64,000 bases of DNA from positions 1 through 64,000 of the forward strand of contig NZ_REEZ01000012.1 in assembly GCF_003990445.1 (NCBI RefSeq), read 5' to 3'. The notes beneath the pieces were generated by a model. That model had not been told where the DNA came from. It worked only from the letters and a program-made list of their open reading frames with translations, and ran no database searches. Of the stretch, positions 1 through 7,775 are shown piece by piece. The DNA is from Pararhodobacter zhoushanensis. GTDB taxonomy: Bacteria; Pseudomonadota; Alphaproteobacteria; Rhodobacterales; Rhodobacteraceae. Each line of letters starts with the position of its first letter. Position 1 is the first letter of the stretch. The translations under genes were made by a program, and so were the position numbers.

Positions 1-2
1 TG

Positions 3-149
3 AAGCTCAGAGCGAAACTCGCTTCTCGGTCAGTGCTGGGGAACCGGCGAAATCAATGGGGCGGAGACGGCGCATACTCTCGAAGTGGCAGCTACCCATT
101 CTCACCGTCGCTGATCGGGGCGGTGCGCGGCTACGTCAGCGACTTCTGA
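3..149 (+). other. possible 3' end of an unrecognised ORF
   Basis: Frame 3 is open from the window edge to a TGA at 147-149 and ends in residues ...GAVRGYVSDF. It would be the tail of a gene running in from the left, just outside the tni element end. I recognise no family and another frame is also open here, so this is weak. Confidence 0.2.
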
Positions 150-170
150 ACCGCTAGAGCGCAACGCTGG

Positions 171-239
171 TGTCGCGTTGCCCTTAAATCTGAGACGAGA
201 CGCTTTCGGCATCGAGTTTTGCCCTTAATTGCGAGATTC
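171..239 (+). repeat. tni element left-end repeats
   Basis: The terminal TGTCGCG is followed by TTGCCCTTAAATCTGAGAC at 178-196 and a variant TTGCCCTTAATTGCGAGATTC-like unit at 219-239. They match the right-end units in inverse orientation, as expected for TniA (Mu/TnsB-type) binding sites. The tniQ stop codon lies inside the second unit. Confidence 0.8.
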
Positions 240-1016
240 GGCTGCCATCGCGCCTGTGCTTCTCGCGCGCCGTTGCGCAATGTGATCAACCGCAGCCAGC
301 AAGCGTGGCTCCTTCTCGAAGGCGCGCAAGAGAGCAACCCTTGCATAGTCGTCAATGCTATGGCTGACGAAGGCTGCTTTAGCCAAGGGACGAGATCGAG
401 CGGCTGCGATCGCGGCGAGGCAGAACAGCCTTAATTCCGATCTGGGGCTCTGGACAGCGAACGACGGCTCCCCGCGGAAGGTCTTAAGCGACATGGCAAA
501 GGTGACTGCACGCATTGCTCGCCGAAGTTGCTTGGGACTGTGTAATCGCGCAGCGCACTCGAGCATCCCTGCCCCGCGTCGCGCTCGGCCTATCAGCTTT
601 TCGGATATTTGCTCGTCACCGGTTTTGCCAAGGGTTTGCACAAGTCTCGTCCCGCAAACCTGACAGTCAAATGCCCAGGCCCGCCTCCAATGCCTGAGTG
701 AAAGGCCCTCCCTGGAGCATCGCAGGCAATGCTGGAATGGCATCTGGGCCGTCAGCAAGGCTTCTCCTGGCGTCATTGCCGGAAAGGTCAAAGACCGCAC
801 GACATCTGGGTCGACACGCGCGGCGTTGGCAATTTTCTCCGCCGCAGCCGCGTCGACGTTGAAATCCAAGGCGGTGCCATGCGCGGTATCGATTTTGATA
901 TGAACCAGCAGTTCCGCGTCATCACAATAGTTGGCCGTAGCCAGCCGAGACAACCAACCTGACAACAACTCGTCTGGCAGCGGTGCGACAGTCTTCGGCA
1001 GCGGGCGTGGCTTCAC
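225..1016 (-). CDS. tniQ: TniQ transposition protein, copy 1
   Basis: TniQ-family accessory protein of Tn5053/Tn7-like transposition, thought to help target selection and couple target DNA to the TniB ATPase. I take a GTG start at 1016 (263 aa): its GTGA overlaps the tniB stop. The same overlap and the same 263-aa length recur in copy 2, whereas the upstream ATG at 1064 is not conserved there. Visible features are PLPDELLSGWLSRLA near the N-terminus, as in other TniQ proteins, and a zinc-ribbon-like CLRC...CQVC pair in the middle, with a following basic region. The stop codon falls in a terminal repeat. It is translationally coupled to tniB. Confidence 0.85.
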   Translation of the reverse strand: MKPRPLPKTVAPLPDELLSGWLSRLATANYCDDAELLVHIKIDTAHGTALDFNVDAAAAEKIANAARVDPDVVRSLTFPAMTPGEALLTAQMPFQHCLRCSREGLSLRHWRRAWAFDCQVCGTRLVQTLGKTGDEQISEKLIGRARRGAGMLECAARLHSPKQLRRAMRAVTFAMSLKTFRGEPSFAVQSPRSELRLFCLAAIAAARSRPLAKAAFVSHSIDDYARVALLRAFEKEPRLLAAVDHIAQRRARSTGAMAAESRN

Positions 1017-1894
1017 ACTCCGGACTTCTCGAGCCGCCGATGGGCGTTCGCATGGCGCGACCAAACCGGCGTCCAGTTTGCGATTGCGTCATCGGTGATG
1101 CATTCATCACCTGTGACAATGGCGTCGATGGAAAGATCCTTGATCAGGGCGAAGATGCGCGAGGTCACCCCACCGGTCAGCGCAAGTATCTGCTTGAGTG
1201 ACTTGATCTTCAGATTGGATTTCTTCTCGAGGGGCATTGCCGCGATGAGTGTTTGGATCATGTCCGAGAACTCGGCATCGTCGCGCCAGTTTGGCAGGTG
1301 ATGTTCGTCCAGCCGCCTCGCAAGCTGGATATCACCACGGATGGCATCAACGGCCTCGCTGACCCCGAGGCAGACCAGCGACACTTCGAGTTCATTGCTG
1401 AGATACCGCAGAACATTGAGAAAGCGGCGCTGTTCGCGGTGGGTCCCGGCCAAGAGGTTGTGAACCTCGTCGATCATGATCATCCGAAGGCCAAGGTCGC
1501 GCAGGAGCGCGATGACGCGGACTTCGAGGGAAGCCACATTTTGAGCGCGGGCGCTCAGTGCCGTCGCCGGGGCGCCGACGGCGGCCAAGATGTGCAGGTA
1601 GAACCGCCGTTCGTCTGGTGCGGGCGGCGCTTGCAAGAGCAGCAGCGGTGTGTGGGTGATGCCTGAAGCCGGATCGTATTCTGGTGCGTATTCGCGCGAC
1701 AGGTTTCGAGCGATCATCGTCTTTCCGATCCCCGACGCGCCATGCACAAGCAGGCCAGGCATACGGGTTTGCCGTGGCGCTTCGATCATACCCTGCAAGC
1801 GGTCCAACACCTGTTCGGCCCGCGGAAAGCCGATCCAGATATCCGATTGAATGAGGGCGATCCGACCGTCTGCCTCAGTTGTCCGTGCCCTCAA
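1013..1894 (-). CDS. tniB: TniB transposition AAA+ ATPase, copy 1
   Basis: AAA+ ATP-binding regulator of a DDE transposase, the TnsC/MuB counterpart of Tn5053-type elements. It loads on target DNA and activates TniA. The 293-aa protein has a Walker A motif GASGIGKT around residue 53, a Walker B MIMIDEVHNLL around residue 138, and sensor-like arginines downstream. The start is TTG at 1894, one base after the tniA stop. This start is supported by conservation of the TGA-A-TTG junction in copy 2. It lies in the tniA-tniB-tniQ operon with overlapping or abutting genes. Confidence 0.9.
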   Translation of the reverse strand: MRARTTEADGRIALIQSDIWIGFPRAEQVLDRLQGMIEAPRQTRMPGLLVHGASGIGKTMIARNLSREYAPEYDPASGITHTPLLLLQAPPAPDERRFYLHILAAVGAPATALSARAQNVASLEVRVIALLRDLGLRMIMIDEVHNLLAGTHREQRRFLNVLRYLSNELEVSLVCLGVSEAVDAIRGDIQLARRLDEHHLPNWRDDAEFSDMIQTLIAAMPLEKKSNLKIKSLKQILALTGGVTSRIFALIKDLSIDAIVTGDECITDDAIANWTPVWSRHANAHRRLEKSGV

Positions 1895-1895
1895 T

Positions 1896-3530
1896 TCACC
1901 ATCTCTCTACCTTGAACAATGGGCGCGATGTATCACCCGTATCGACCGGACGCAGCCCTTCGGTTGTCGAGACAGCCGAGTTGGCGCCCTCCAATGCCCC
2001 TTTTCTTTCACGGGATCGGCGTTCGGCCTTCGTCAGGCCCCGGCTCTCTGCCTCGATCTGGCGTTGCTGGCGGATCAACTCAGCCAGAACCAACTCATTG
2101 GACCCTGACTTGCCAAGGGCGCGGGCCTTCCTCATGGCTTCGCGATATTCCCAGAGGGACGCGGGCGGAATTTCCAGGTTTCGGTATCGAGCTTCGACGT
2201 ATCGGCCATCTTCCAGTTCAACCCAGATCTTTGAGATATCGCGAGGATCATAGCGAACAACCACCTTTCCATCGCCGCGCCCAATACGGCCTGCAAGGGC
2301 ATCGGACCAGTACCGTATCTGGAACAGATGGATGCCGTCCCGCCTGACCTTGCGCAGTTCACTTGGCAGAAAGCTCACCCGAAAGGCTTCAGTCTCGAAG
2401 GGGATATCGCCCATCATTTGCTCTGAGAGCGCCTCCCATTTAGCGACGGGCGTACAGCCAAGACTTGAATGAATGCTGTTGTTGTATCGGCAAATTTCCA
2501 GAGCAAACCAATGATCGAATTCGTTCAAGGTCATCGCGGCCTGGCCTTCGGCGTCATAGTCGCCCTTGTCCGCGATTGAGGCTTGCGTTGTTCCCGGCAA
2601 CAGGTGAACGGCCCCCATCATCGTCCCGATCAACCGCTCGATGTGACCCCCGAAGTGAGGACTTCCCGGCGGCCGATAGACCAGATCGATCCCCCATTCC
2701 GCACATGCCGACCGAAAGGCCCGCGACCGGAAATCGCGGCCATTGTCGACATGAATGCTCTGCGGTTTGCCTTGTGCAGGCCAAGGTATATTGCACGCCA
2801 ATTCCGCCAGAAGTTCCACCTTGGGGGCTACCGCCTGTGTCAGGCAAAGCGCCACTGACAGACGCGAAGGTGCCTCGAGAGAGGTGTAATATCCGGTCAC
2901 CAACCGCGTTGCGACGTCGATCGCCAGCGTGACCCACGGTCGGCCAATTGGTTGGCGCTCAAAACTGTCGACAAGAATGATGTCCGCGGGCGTATGATCA
3001 ATTTGCACGAGCTCCAGTGGCTGACCGCCCTTGTTCTCGCCTGTGACCGGTGCAAATTTCTGGCGGGCCACCTTTGCCCCTTCTCGTGCCTTTGCAACTT
3101 CGCGGGCATCAATTGCATCCAGACGGCGCTGAACCGTCCGCCGTGTCGGCGGTTGCAAGCCCTGCTGCCAGCACGCACTGCGGATCTCAGTAACGACGCG
3201 CGAGAGGCTCGAACGCTCCCGGCGCAAGAAATGACGGCGAAGATGCTCTTCGATCACCGATTCAACTTTTCCGGATATCAGAGTTGTACCGGCCGGACGG
3301 CCCCGTTTCCGCGGAGTCAGCGCGCTGGTGCGCCCACCCTTTTCCGCCAGCCGCTTTATCCAACGCCAGACCGTCGCCCTGCTGACACCAAGCTCCCAAA
3401 CGGCGTCATTGATGCCACTTTCCAGGCTGCCAGTCCGATTGAGATATGCCTGAGCAAGAGGGCGCAGCACGGCAGCCCTGCGCGCCTCCTCAGCACCAGC
3501 GGCAACGGAGTCTTCGCGATCATCATCCAT
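1896..3530 (-). CDS. tniA: TniA DDE transposase, copy 1
   Basis: Mu/TnsB-type DDE transposase that cuts and joins the transposon ends. I start it at ATG 3530 (544 aa); a longer reading to 3593 would translate the end repeats. Order of domains: an N-terminal helix-turn-helix (VSRATVWRWIKRLAEKGG), a second HTH-like region, an rve integrase core with D in VQIDHTPADI, D in IHVDNGRDF and E in GGHIERLIG, then a Mu-type C-terminal beta-barrel. It is the first gene of tniABQ and looks intact, so this copy could be active. No good ribosome-binding site is visible at 3530. Confidence 0.88.
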   Translation of the reverse strand: MDDDREDSVAAGAEEARRAAVLRPLAQAYLNRTGSLESGINDAVWELGVSRATVWRWIKRLAEKGGRTSALTPRKRGRPAGTTLISGKVESVIEEHLRRHFLRRERSSLSRVVTEIRSACWQQGLQPPTRRTVQRRLDAIDAREVAKAREGAKVARQKFAPVTGENKGGQPLELVQIDHTPADIILVDSFERQPIGRPWVTLAIDVATRLVTGYYTSLEAPSRLSVALCLTQAVAPKVELLAELACNIPWPAQGKPQSIHVDNGRDFRSRAFRSACAEWGIDLVYRPPGSPHFGGHIERLIGTMMGAVHLLPGTTQASIADKGDYDAEGQAAMTLNEFDHWFALEICRYNNSIHSSLGCTPVAKWEALSEQMMGDIPFETEAFRVSFLPSELRKVRRDGIHLFQIRYWSDALAGRIGRGDGKVVVRYDPRDISKIWVELEDGRYVEARYRNLEIPPASLWEYREAMRKARALGKSGSNELVLAELIRQQRQIEAESRGLTKAERRSRERKGALEGANSAVSTTEGLRPVDTGDTSRPLFKVERW

Positions 3531-3553
3531 CAATATTTGCCACTGCGAACCCT

Positions 3554-3619
3554 GTCTCAGGTTTAAGGGCAAAAATATCGGAATTAAAGGCAAAATCTCA
3601 TATTTAAGGGCACAGGACA
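3554..3619 (-). repeat. tni element right-end repeats
   Basis: Three inverse copies of the end unit lie at 3554-3572 (reverse complement TTGCCCTTAAACCTGAGAC, nearly identical to the left-end unit), about 3577-3593 and 3595-3612, followed by the terminal TGTCC at 3619. The asymmetric array (two left, three right) is typical of Tn7/Tn5053-type ends. Confidence 0.8.
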
Positions 3620-3711
3620 GCCGTTGATTTCGTTGGATTTCTCATCTCACAATTATGGGCTACGCGACAGAAGGGGCTTTCCGGTATGGCGGATCGTATT
3701 GGCCTCCAGTG

Positions 3712-3726
3712 TTCTATATTGTAGAA
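3712..3726 (+). promoter_or_regulatory. candidate IclR operator (15-bp palindrome)
   Basis: TTCTA-TATTG-TAGAA is a perfect 5-bp inverted repeat with a 5-bp spacer, about 60 bp upstream of the iclR start. It sits where an autoregulated IclR protein would bind. Function is inferred from position and symmetry only. Confidence 0.45.
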
Positions 3727-3788
3727 AATGCGTACCGGAATTAGAGAATAATCTTTCACATTTCTTTCCGTCGAGTGAGGCGTGCAGC

Positions 3789-4616
3789 ATGACCGACGAA
3801 AGCCCCGATCTGCCCTACAATAAGGCAGGTCTTGACAAGTCCTTCTCGAAGGGGCTGATCCTGTTGCGGCACCTGGCAACCTGCGAGGCGCCGGCGGGCA
3901 TCAGCGACCTGTCGGCGGCTCTCGGCATGACCAAGAGCAACGTGCACCGCCTGTTGCAAACCCTTGCGGCGTATGGATTCGTTCACAAGAACGCCAAGTC
4001 CCGCTACAGCCCTTCGCTGCGCTACTGGGAGATGGGCTACGAGGTCTGGCTGCACTCGCGCGCGGGGCAAGTTGCGCTGAACGACGCGGACGGGCTCGCG
4101 CTCAAGGCGAACTGCCTCGTGCACATCACTTTGGCAGCCGAGGAAAGCCAGGAACTGATTCTCTATGATCGGATCGGTACGCCGATCGCCCATCCCATGC
4201 GCAGGCTTTGGCCCACGGGCACCCGCGTGCCGATCTGGCGAATCATCAACGGCTGGTCCGATTTCGTGGCCTTCCAGATCGCCTATATCGCCGCCAAGCC
4301 CGAGGTCGAGCTGACCTCGCGCCGCGATGAGATCAGCCGCCACCTGGAAGACAGCGGCCTGACCTACGAGGGTCTGGCCGAGCACGTCACCGCCGCCCGC
4401 GACCTGGGTTACGCCGAGAACCTCGGCAGCGGGCTGGAGAATATCGAGGGCACAGCATGCGCCTTCCGCGACGAGACCGGTGCGCCGGTGGGCGTGCTCA
4501 GCACGATCTACGACCGTGACGGCAGCCGCGACGGCCGGCGCGAGGATACCGGGCGGCTCAACCGCCTCTATGCCCATTCCATATCCCGATCCCTGGGCTT
4601 CCGGGATCCAAACTGA
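3789..4616 (+). CDS. IclR-family transcriptional regulator (1)
   Basis: DNA-binding regulator of the IclR family, usually an aromatic- or acid-responsive repressor or activator. The start ATG at 3789 follows GTGAGG; the 275-aa length fits the family. The N-terminal winged helix is near residues 18-75 (ISDLSAALGMTKSNVHRLLQTL), then an effector-binding domain. It is followed after 10 bp by the isochorismatase-type hydrolase gene, so the two probably form an operon and the regulator likely controls that enzyme. A palindrome at 3712-3726 may be its operator. Confidence 0.85.
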   Translation: MTDESPDLPYNKAGLDKSFSKGLILLRHLATCEAPAGISDLSAALGMTKSNVHRLLQTLAAYGFVHKNAKSRYSPSLRYWEMGYEVWLHSRAGQVALNDADGLALKANCLVHITLAAEESQELILYDRIGTPIAHPMRRLWPTGTRVPIWRIINGWSDFVAFQIAYIAAKPEVELTSRRDEISRHLEDSGLTYEGLAEHVTAARDLGYAENLGSGLENIEGTACAFRDETGAPVGVLSTIYDRDGSRDGRREDTGRLNRLYAHSISRSLGFRDPN

Positions 4617-4626
4617 GAGAAACTTC

Positions 4627-5250
4627 ATGGACGAACAAGCCTTCAAGGCCCGTGGATTCGGGCAGACCATCGGTTTCGGCCGCCGCTCGGCGCTGGTGGT
4701 GATCGATGTCATCAAGGGTTTCACCAATCCCGACCTGCCGCTGGGCGCGGACCTGTCGTCGCAGATCGTGGCGATCAACGCACTGATCGCCGATTTCGCG
4801 GCCCGCCGCGAGCCGGTGTTCTTCACCACCGTGCGCTACGACGAGCCGGATCTGTCTGACGCCGGGATCTGGCCACTGAAACAGGGCGGGCTGAAGACTC
4901 TGGCCGCCAGCGGCGATGGGGCCGAGCTGGACCCGAGGCTGAGCCTCGCGGCCGGAGAACGCACGCTGGTGAAGAAATACGCCTCGTCCTTCTTCGGCAC
5001 CGACCTGTCGAGCCGGCTGGTGGCCGAGGGTGTCGACACGCTCGTGATCACCGGGTGCACGACCTCGGGCTGCGTGCGCGCGACGGCGGTGGACTCGCTG
5101 CAGAACGGCTTCCGTCCGATCGTCGTGCGCGAGGCGGTGGGCGACCGCAGCCAGCCCGCACATGAGCAGAGCCTGCTGGACCTGCAGGCGAAATATGCCG
5201 ACGTGGTCTCGCTCGACGCGGCGCTGATGCGCGAGATGGCGGGCGCCTGA
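4627..5250 (+). CDS. isochorismatase-family amidohydrolase (N-carbamoylsarcosine amidase/maleamate amidase-like)
   Basis: A cysteine hydrolase of the isochorismatase fold, 207 aa. Visible residues are the Asp of ALVVIDVIKGFTNP, the Lys of LVKKYASSFFGT and the catalytic Cys in TGCTTSGCVRATAVDSL, with the common following stretch ending VVREAVGDR. This pattern is closest to N-carbamoylsarcosine amidases and maleamate amidohydrolases that split C-N amide bonds. Its substrate is unknown. Next to a phthalate pathway, an amide such as phthalamate is one guess, without direct evidence. It is co-transcribed with the upstream iclR gene. Confidence 0.8.
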   Translation: MDEQAFKARGFGQTIGFGRRSALVVIDVIKGFTNPDLPLGADLSSQIVAINALIADFAARREPVFFTTVRYDEPDLSDAGIWPLKQGGLKTLAASGDGAELDPRLSLAAGERTLVKKYASSFFGTDLSSRLVAEGVDTLVITGCTTSGCVRATAVDSLQNGFRPIVVREAVGDRSQPAHEQSLLDLQAKYADVVSLDAALMREMAGA

Positions 5251-5277
5251 ACGGCGCCCTGCCCCACCAACCCGCCT

Positions 5278-5307
5278 GCGACCCGGTCAGAAGCTCGACC
5301 GGGTCGC
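5278..5307. terminator. bidirectional hairpin between convergent genes
   Basis: GCGACCCGGT at 5278-5287 and its exact complement at 5298-5307 form a 10-bp stem with a 10-nt loop. It lies between the hydrolase and marR genes, which converge here, and overlaps the end of marR. There is no T-run, so it may be a weak terminator. Confidence 0.5.
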
Positions 5308-5808
5308 GGGCACCTTGATCCCCTGCTCGGCGGCGGCGTTCTCATCGGCCTCGAGATTCGTGATGATCGCCAGGAGACCCTTGCGCAGCACGCGCACCTC
5401 GTCCTCCTCCAGCCCCTTCAGCGAGATCAGGTTGACGTCATGCGCCATCGGCTCCAGCCGGTCGCGCAATTCCCAGCCCTTGGGCGTCAGGAATATCCGC
5501 AAAGTCCGCTTGTTGCCGTCCATCTTCTGCCGCGTGATCACGCCCTGCTTCTCCAGCTTGGTCAGCGCGGCATGCGCGGTGGGTTCGGTCAGATGCGCGC
5601 GCTGGCTCAGCTCGCGCTGCGACAACCCGTCATTGTACCAAAGGATGCGCAGGAAGATCCATTGGCCGAAGGTGATCCCCTCGTCCTGAAGGCGCATCTG
5701 CAGCGAACGGTTGAAAGCCCTGGCGGCGAGACGAACGAGACGCGCGAGGCGCTCTTTGGTCAGCTTGGGATCGAAGTCTTCATGCCCCGAGGGCGCGGTT
5801 TCATCCAT
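5287..5808 (-). CDS. MarR-family transcriptional regulator
   Basis: Winged-helix MarR repressor, 173 aa from the ATG at 5808 (a longer in-frame start exists at 5880 but adds an unstructured basic leader). The wHTH runs LSQRELSQRAHLTEPTAHAALTKL followed by the wing around DGNKRTLRIFLTPKG; flanking helices would give the dimer interface. I infer it is the master repressor of this island: a 12-bp near-palindrome upstream of it (5912-5923) recurs at four other promoters in the window. Aromatic carboxylates or CoA esters are common ligands in this family. Confidence 0.85.
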   Translation of the reverse strand: MDETAPSGHEDFDPKLTKERLARLVRLAARAFNRSLQMRLQDEGITFGQWIFLRILWYNDGLSQRELSQRAHLTEPTAHAALTKLEKQGVITRQKMDGNKRTLRIFLTPKGWELRDRLEPMAHDVNLISLKGLEEDEVRVLRKGLLAIITNLEADENAAAEQGIKVPATRSSF

Positions 5809-5911
5809 GTGGAACGGTCTCAATCGGCCAGAAACGAAAGCCCCGTCGCCAGCGCGATGCCGGCGGCGGGTCGCTTCCATTTGTGCTGATTTCCCGTGCA
5901 GGACGCAAGGG

Positions 5912-5923
5912 TTAGATGTCTTT
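5912..5923 (-). promoter_or_regulatory. MarR-box E (upstream of marR)
   Basis: The minus strand reads AAAGACATCTAA, matching the shared element (T/A)(T/A)AG(C/A)(T/C)ATCTA(A/T). It lies about 105 bp upstream of the marR start, consistent with autoregulation, and downstream of a TTGAAA-like hexamer. It is the weakest of the five copies. Confidence 0.45.
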
Positions 5924-5979
5924 TCAACCGTTTCGTGTCACCCGTTGCCCATCCACGACGCCCCGCATAGCCATTCTGT

Positions 5980-7740
5980 TCAGCCGTCCTGTTCCGCGGT
6001 CATGCCTTCGGCCATCTCCTTGACGTAGCCGCGCAGGATGCGGGCGTCGATCACCACCGACTTGCCCGCGCGCACCTGCGCCACGGCATCGGCCAGCGCG
6101 GCCTCGAAGGCGGCCACCGTCGCGACCGGGCCGATGCCCACCGCGCCCTGCGCCCGCGCGAGGCCGGCGATGTCGATATCCGGCTCGTCGATCGCCTGGC
6201 CGATATGCTTGTTCTCGACCGGGCGGTCGCGGTCGCGGGCGACGCGTTCCTGGTGGATCTCGTCGTTGAAGAACGAGCGGTTGTTGGCCACCACGATCAG
6301 CATCGGCACGCTCTGATGCGTCCCGGTCCACAGCGCGGTCGCGCCCATGATGAAATCGCCGTCGCCCAAAACCGCGACCGGCATGCGGCCCGTGTCCTTC
6401 AGTGCCAGCGCCGCGCCCACGACCATGCCGGGGCCCGAGCTGATGCCTGCGCCGCCGTCATAGCCCAGATAATCGAGCGGCCCGGTGAAATCGCAATGGC
6501 GACCGTCCCAACCCAGGGGCAGACGCACCAGCGTGTGCGGATCCTCGGCCAGCCCCGCGCGCAGCACATGCGAGAGCGCGTCGAGCGACAGCACGGCATC
6601 GGGCTCCTGCCCGTGCGGCGCGGGTGCCGTGCGGGGCGCGGGTGCGGCGGGTTCCAGCCCCAGCCGTTCGCACAGCGCCGCGACCAGCGCATCGGCCTCG
6701 GTCAGGATGGTGAGATCGCTCGCCACCACGTCCTGATGATCCATCGACCAGCCGTTCGTCAGCATCGGCTCGAGCGTGGCGTTGACCACCTTGGCCCCGG
6801 CGCCCAGCTTGCCCTGCGCCAGCGTGCCGGCCGGGTCCACCCAATCGAGGCACAGCACCAGATCCGCGCCCGACAGCGCCTCGACCGATTCAGCCGACAG
6901 GAAGAACCCGGGCGCGCCCGCGTGCAGTTTGTGGCGCGTCGGGAAGGCGGCGCCGGTCTTGATGTCGGTGATGACGCGGGCGCCGAAATACTCGGCCAGC
7001 GCCACGCGCCGCGCCCAGTCCCCTTCATCGCGCGAGACGCGGCCCATCAGGATCACCGGCGATTGCGCCTCGGCCAGCATGCCGGCCAGGGCCGAGACCT
7101 GCGCGGCACTCGCACCCGGGGCCTGAGGGGCTGCGAAACGCGCGGGATCGGGCAGCGCGGGCATGGCTTCGATGGCGGTTTCCTGCACCGTCACGTCGAA
7201 GCAGACATAGGTGGGCGCCATCGGGGCCGAGGTGGTAATCTGCATCGCCCGCATCAGCGACGACAGCGAGGCGGCCAGCGACGCCGGTTGATCATCCCAT
7301 TTCACATAGGGCCGCACCACCGCCGCCTGATCGCGCGAGGTATGCAGCCAGTCGATCCAGGGCCGACGCTTGGCCGCGTCGACCGGGCCGGTCGCGCCGA
7401 GGATCAGCATCGGCACGCGGTCGCACCAGGCGTTGTAGATGGCCATCGCGGCGTGCATCAGGCCCACATTCGCGTGCAGCACCACGGTCATCGGCTTGCC
7501 GGTGATCTTGGCCCAGCCATGGGCGATGGAAACCGCGTGTTCCTCATGCAGGCACAGCAGCATGTGCGGATCCTGGTTGCCGAGGTAGTTGACCATGCTG
7601 TCATGAAGGCCCCGGAAGCTCGAGCCGGGGTTGAGCGCGACGTAGGGCGTGTCGAGCCGGCGCAGCATCTCGGCGATGGCGTCGCTGCCGTAGAGCGTCT
7701 TCACCTCGCAGGGTGTGGGGCGGTCGGTTTCCCTGGTCAT
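5980..7740 (-). CDS. thiamine-diphosphate-dependent enzyme (benzoylformate decarboxylase/acetolactate synthase-like)
   Basis: ThDP enzyme of the acetolactate synthase/benzoylformate decarboxylase superfamily, 586 aa. The three expected domains are visible. The N-terminal Pyr domain carries the catalytic Glu in LCLHEEHAVSIAHGWAKITG. There is a central domain around residues 200-340. The C-terminal PP domain has the GDG...NN cofactor motif (VLGDGDFIMGA ... IVVANN). It is the last gene of the reductase-to-ThDP minus-strand operon. The standard phthalate pathway has no ThDP step, so the substrate is unknown; a 2-oxo acid formed downstream, or a related aromatic substrate, is possible. Confidence 0.8.
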   Translation of the reverse strand: MTRETDRPTPCEVKTLYGSDAIAEMLRRLDTPYVALNPGSSFRGLHDSMVNYLGNQDPHMLLCLHEEHAVSIAHGWAKITGKPMTVVLHANVGLMHAAMAIYNAWCDRVPMLILGATGPVDAAKRRPWIDWLHTSRDQAAVVRPYVKWDDQPASLAASLSSLMRAMQITTSAPMAPTYVCFDVTVQETAIEAMPALPDPARFAAPQAPGASAAQVSALAGMLAEAQSPVILMGRVSRDEGDWARRVALAEYFGARVITDIKTGAAFPTRHKLHAGAPGFFLSAESVEALSGADLVLCLDWVDPAGTLAQGKLGAGAKVVNATLEPMLTNGWSMDHQDVVASDLTILTEADALVAALCERLGLEPAAPAPRTAPAPHGQEPDAVLSLDALSHVLRAGLAEDPHTLVRLPLGWDGRHCDFTGPLDYLGYDGGAGISSGPGMVVGAALALKDTGRMPVAVLGDGDFIMGATALWTGTHQSVPMLIVVANNRSFFNDEIHQERVARDRDRPVENKHIGQAIDEPDIDIAGLARAQGAVGIGPVATVAAFEAALADAVAQVRAGKSVVIDARILRGYVKEMAEGMTAEQDG

Positions 7741-7775
7741 CTGTCTCTCTCCCGTTTCGGAATTCTTGTGTTATT

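Larger units (their letters stand above)
171..3619 (-). mobile_element. Tn5053/Tn402-like tniABQ transposon, copy 1 (apparently complete)
   Basis: A 3.4-kb element carries only tniA, tniB and tniQ, all on the minus strand. Its outer ends read TGTC inward from both sides (171 on the plus strand, 3619 on the minus strand). They are followed by repeats built on TTGCCCTTAAAT: two at the tniQ end and three at the tniA end. No cargo gene or resolvase lies inside. The flanking 5 bp (GCTGG at left, GCCGT at right) do not match, so I see no target-site duplication; this may mean flank rearrangement, or that my end call is off by a base or so. Confidence 0.8.

Noticed and set aside
166-3624. Five-bp target duplication for tni copy 1
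   Set aside because: The flanking pentamers differ (GCTGG and GCCGT), so no duplication can be claimed with the ends I chose.
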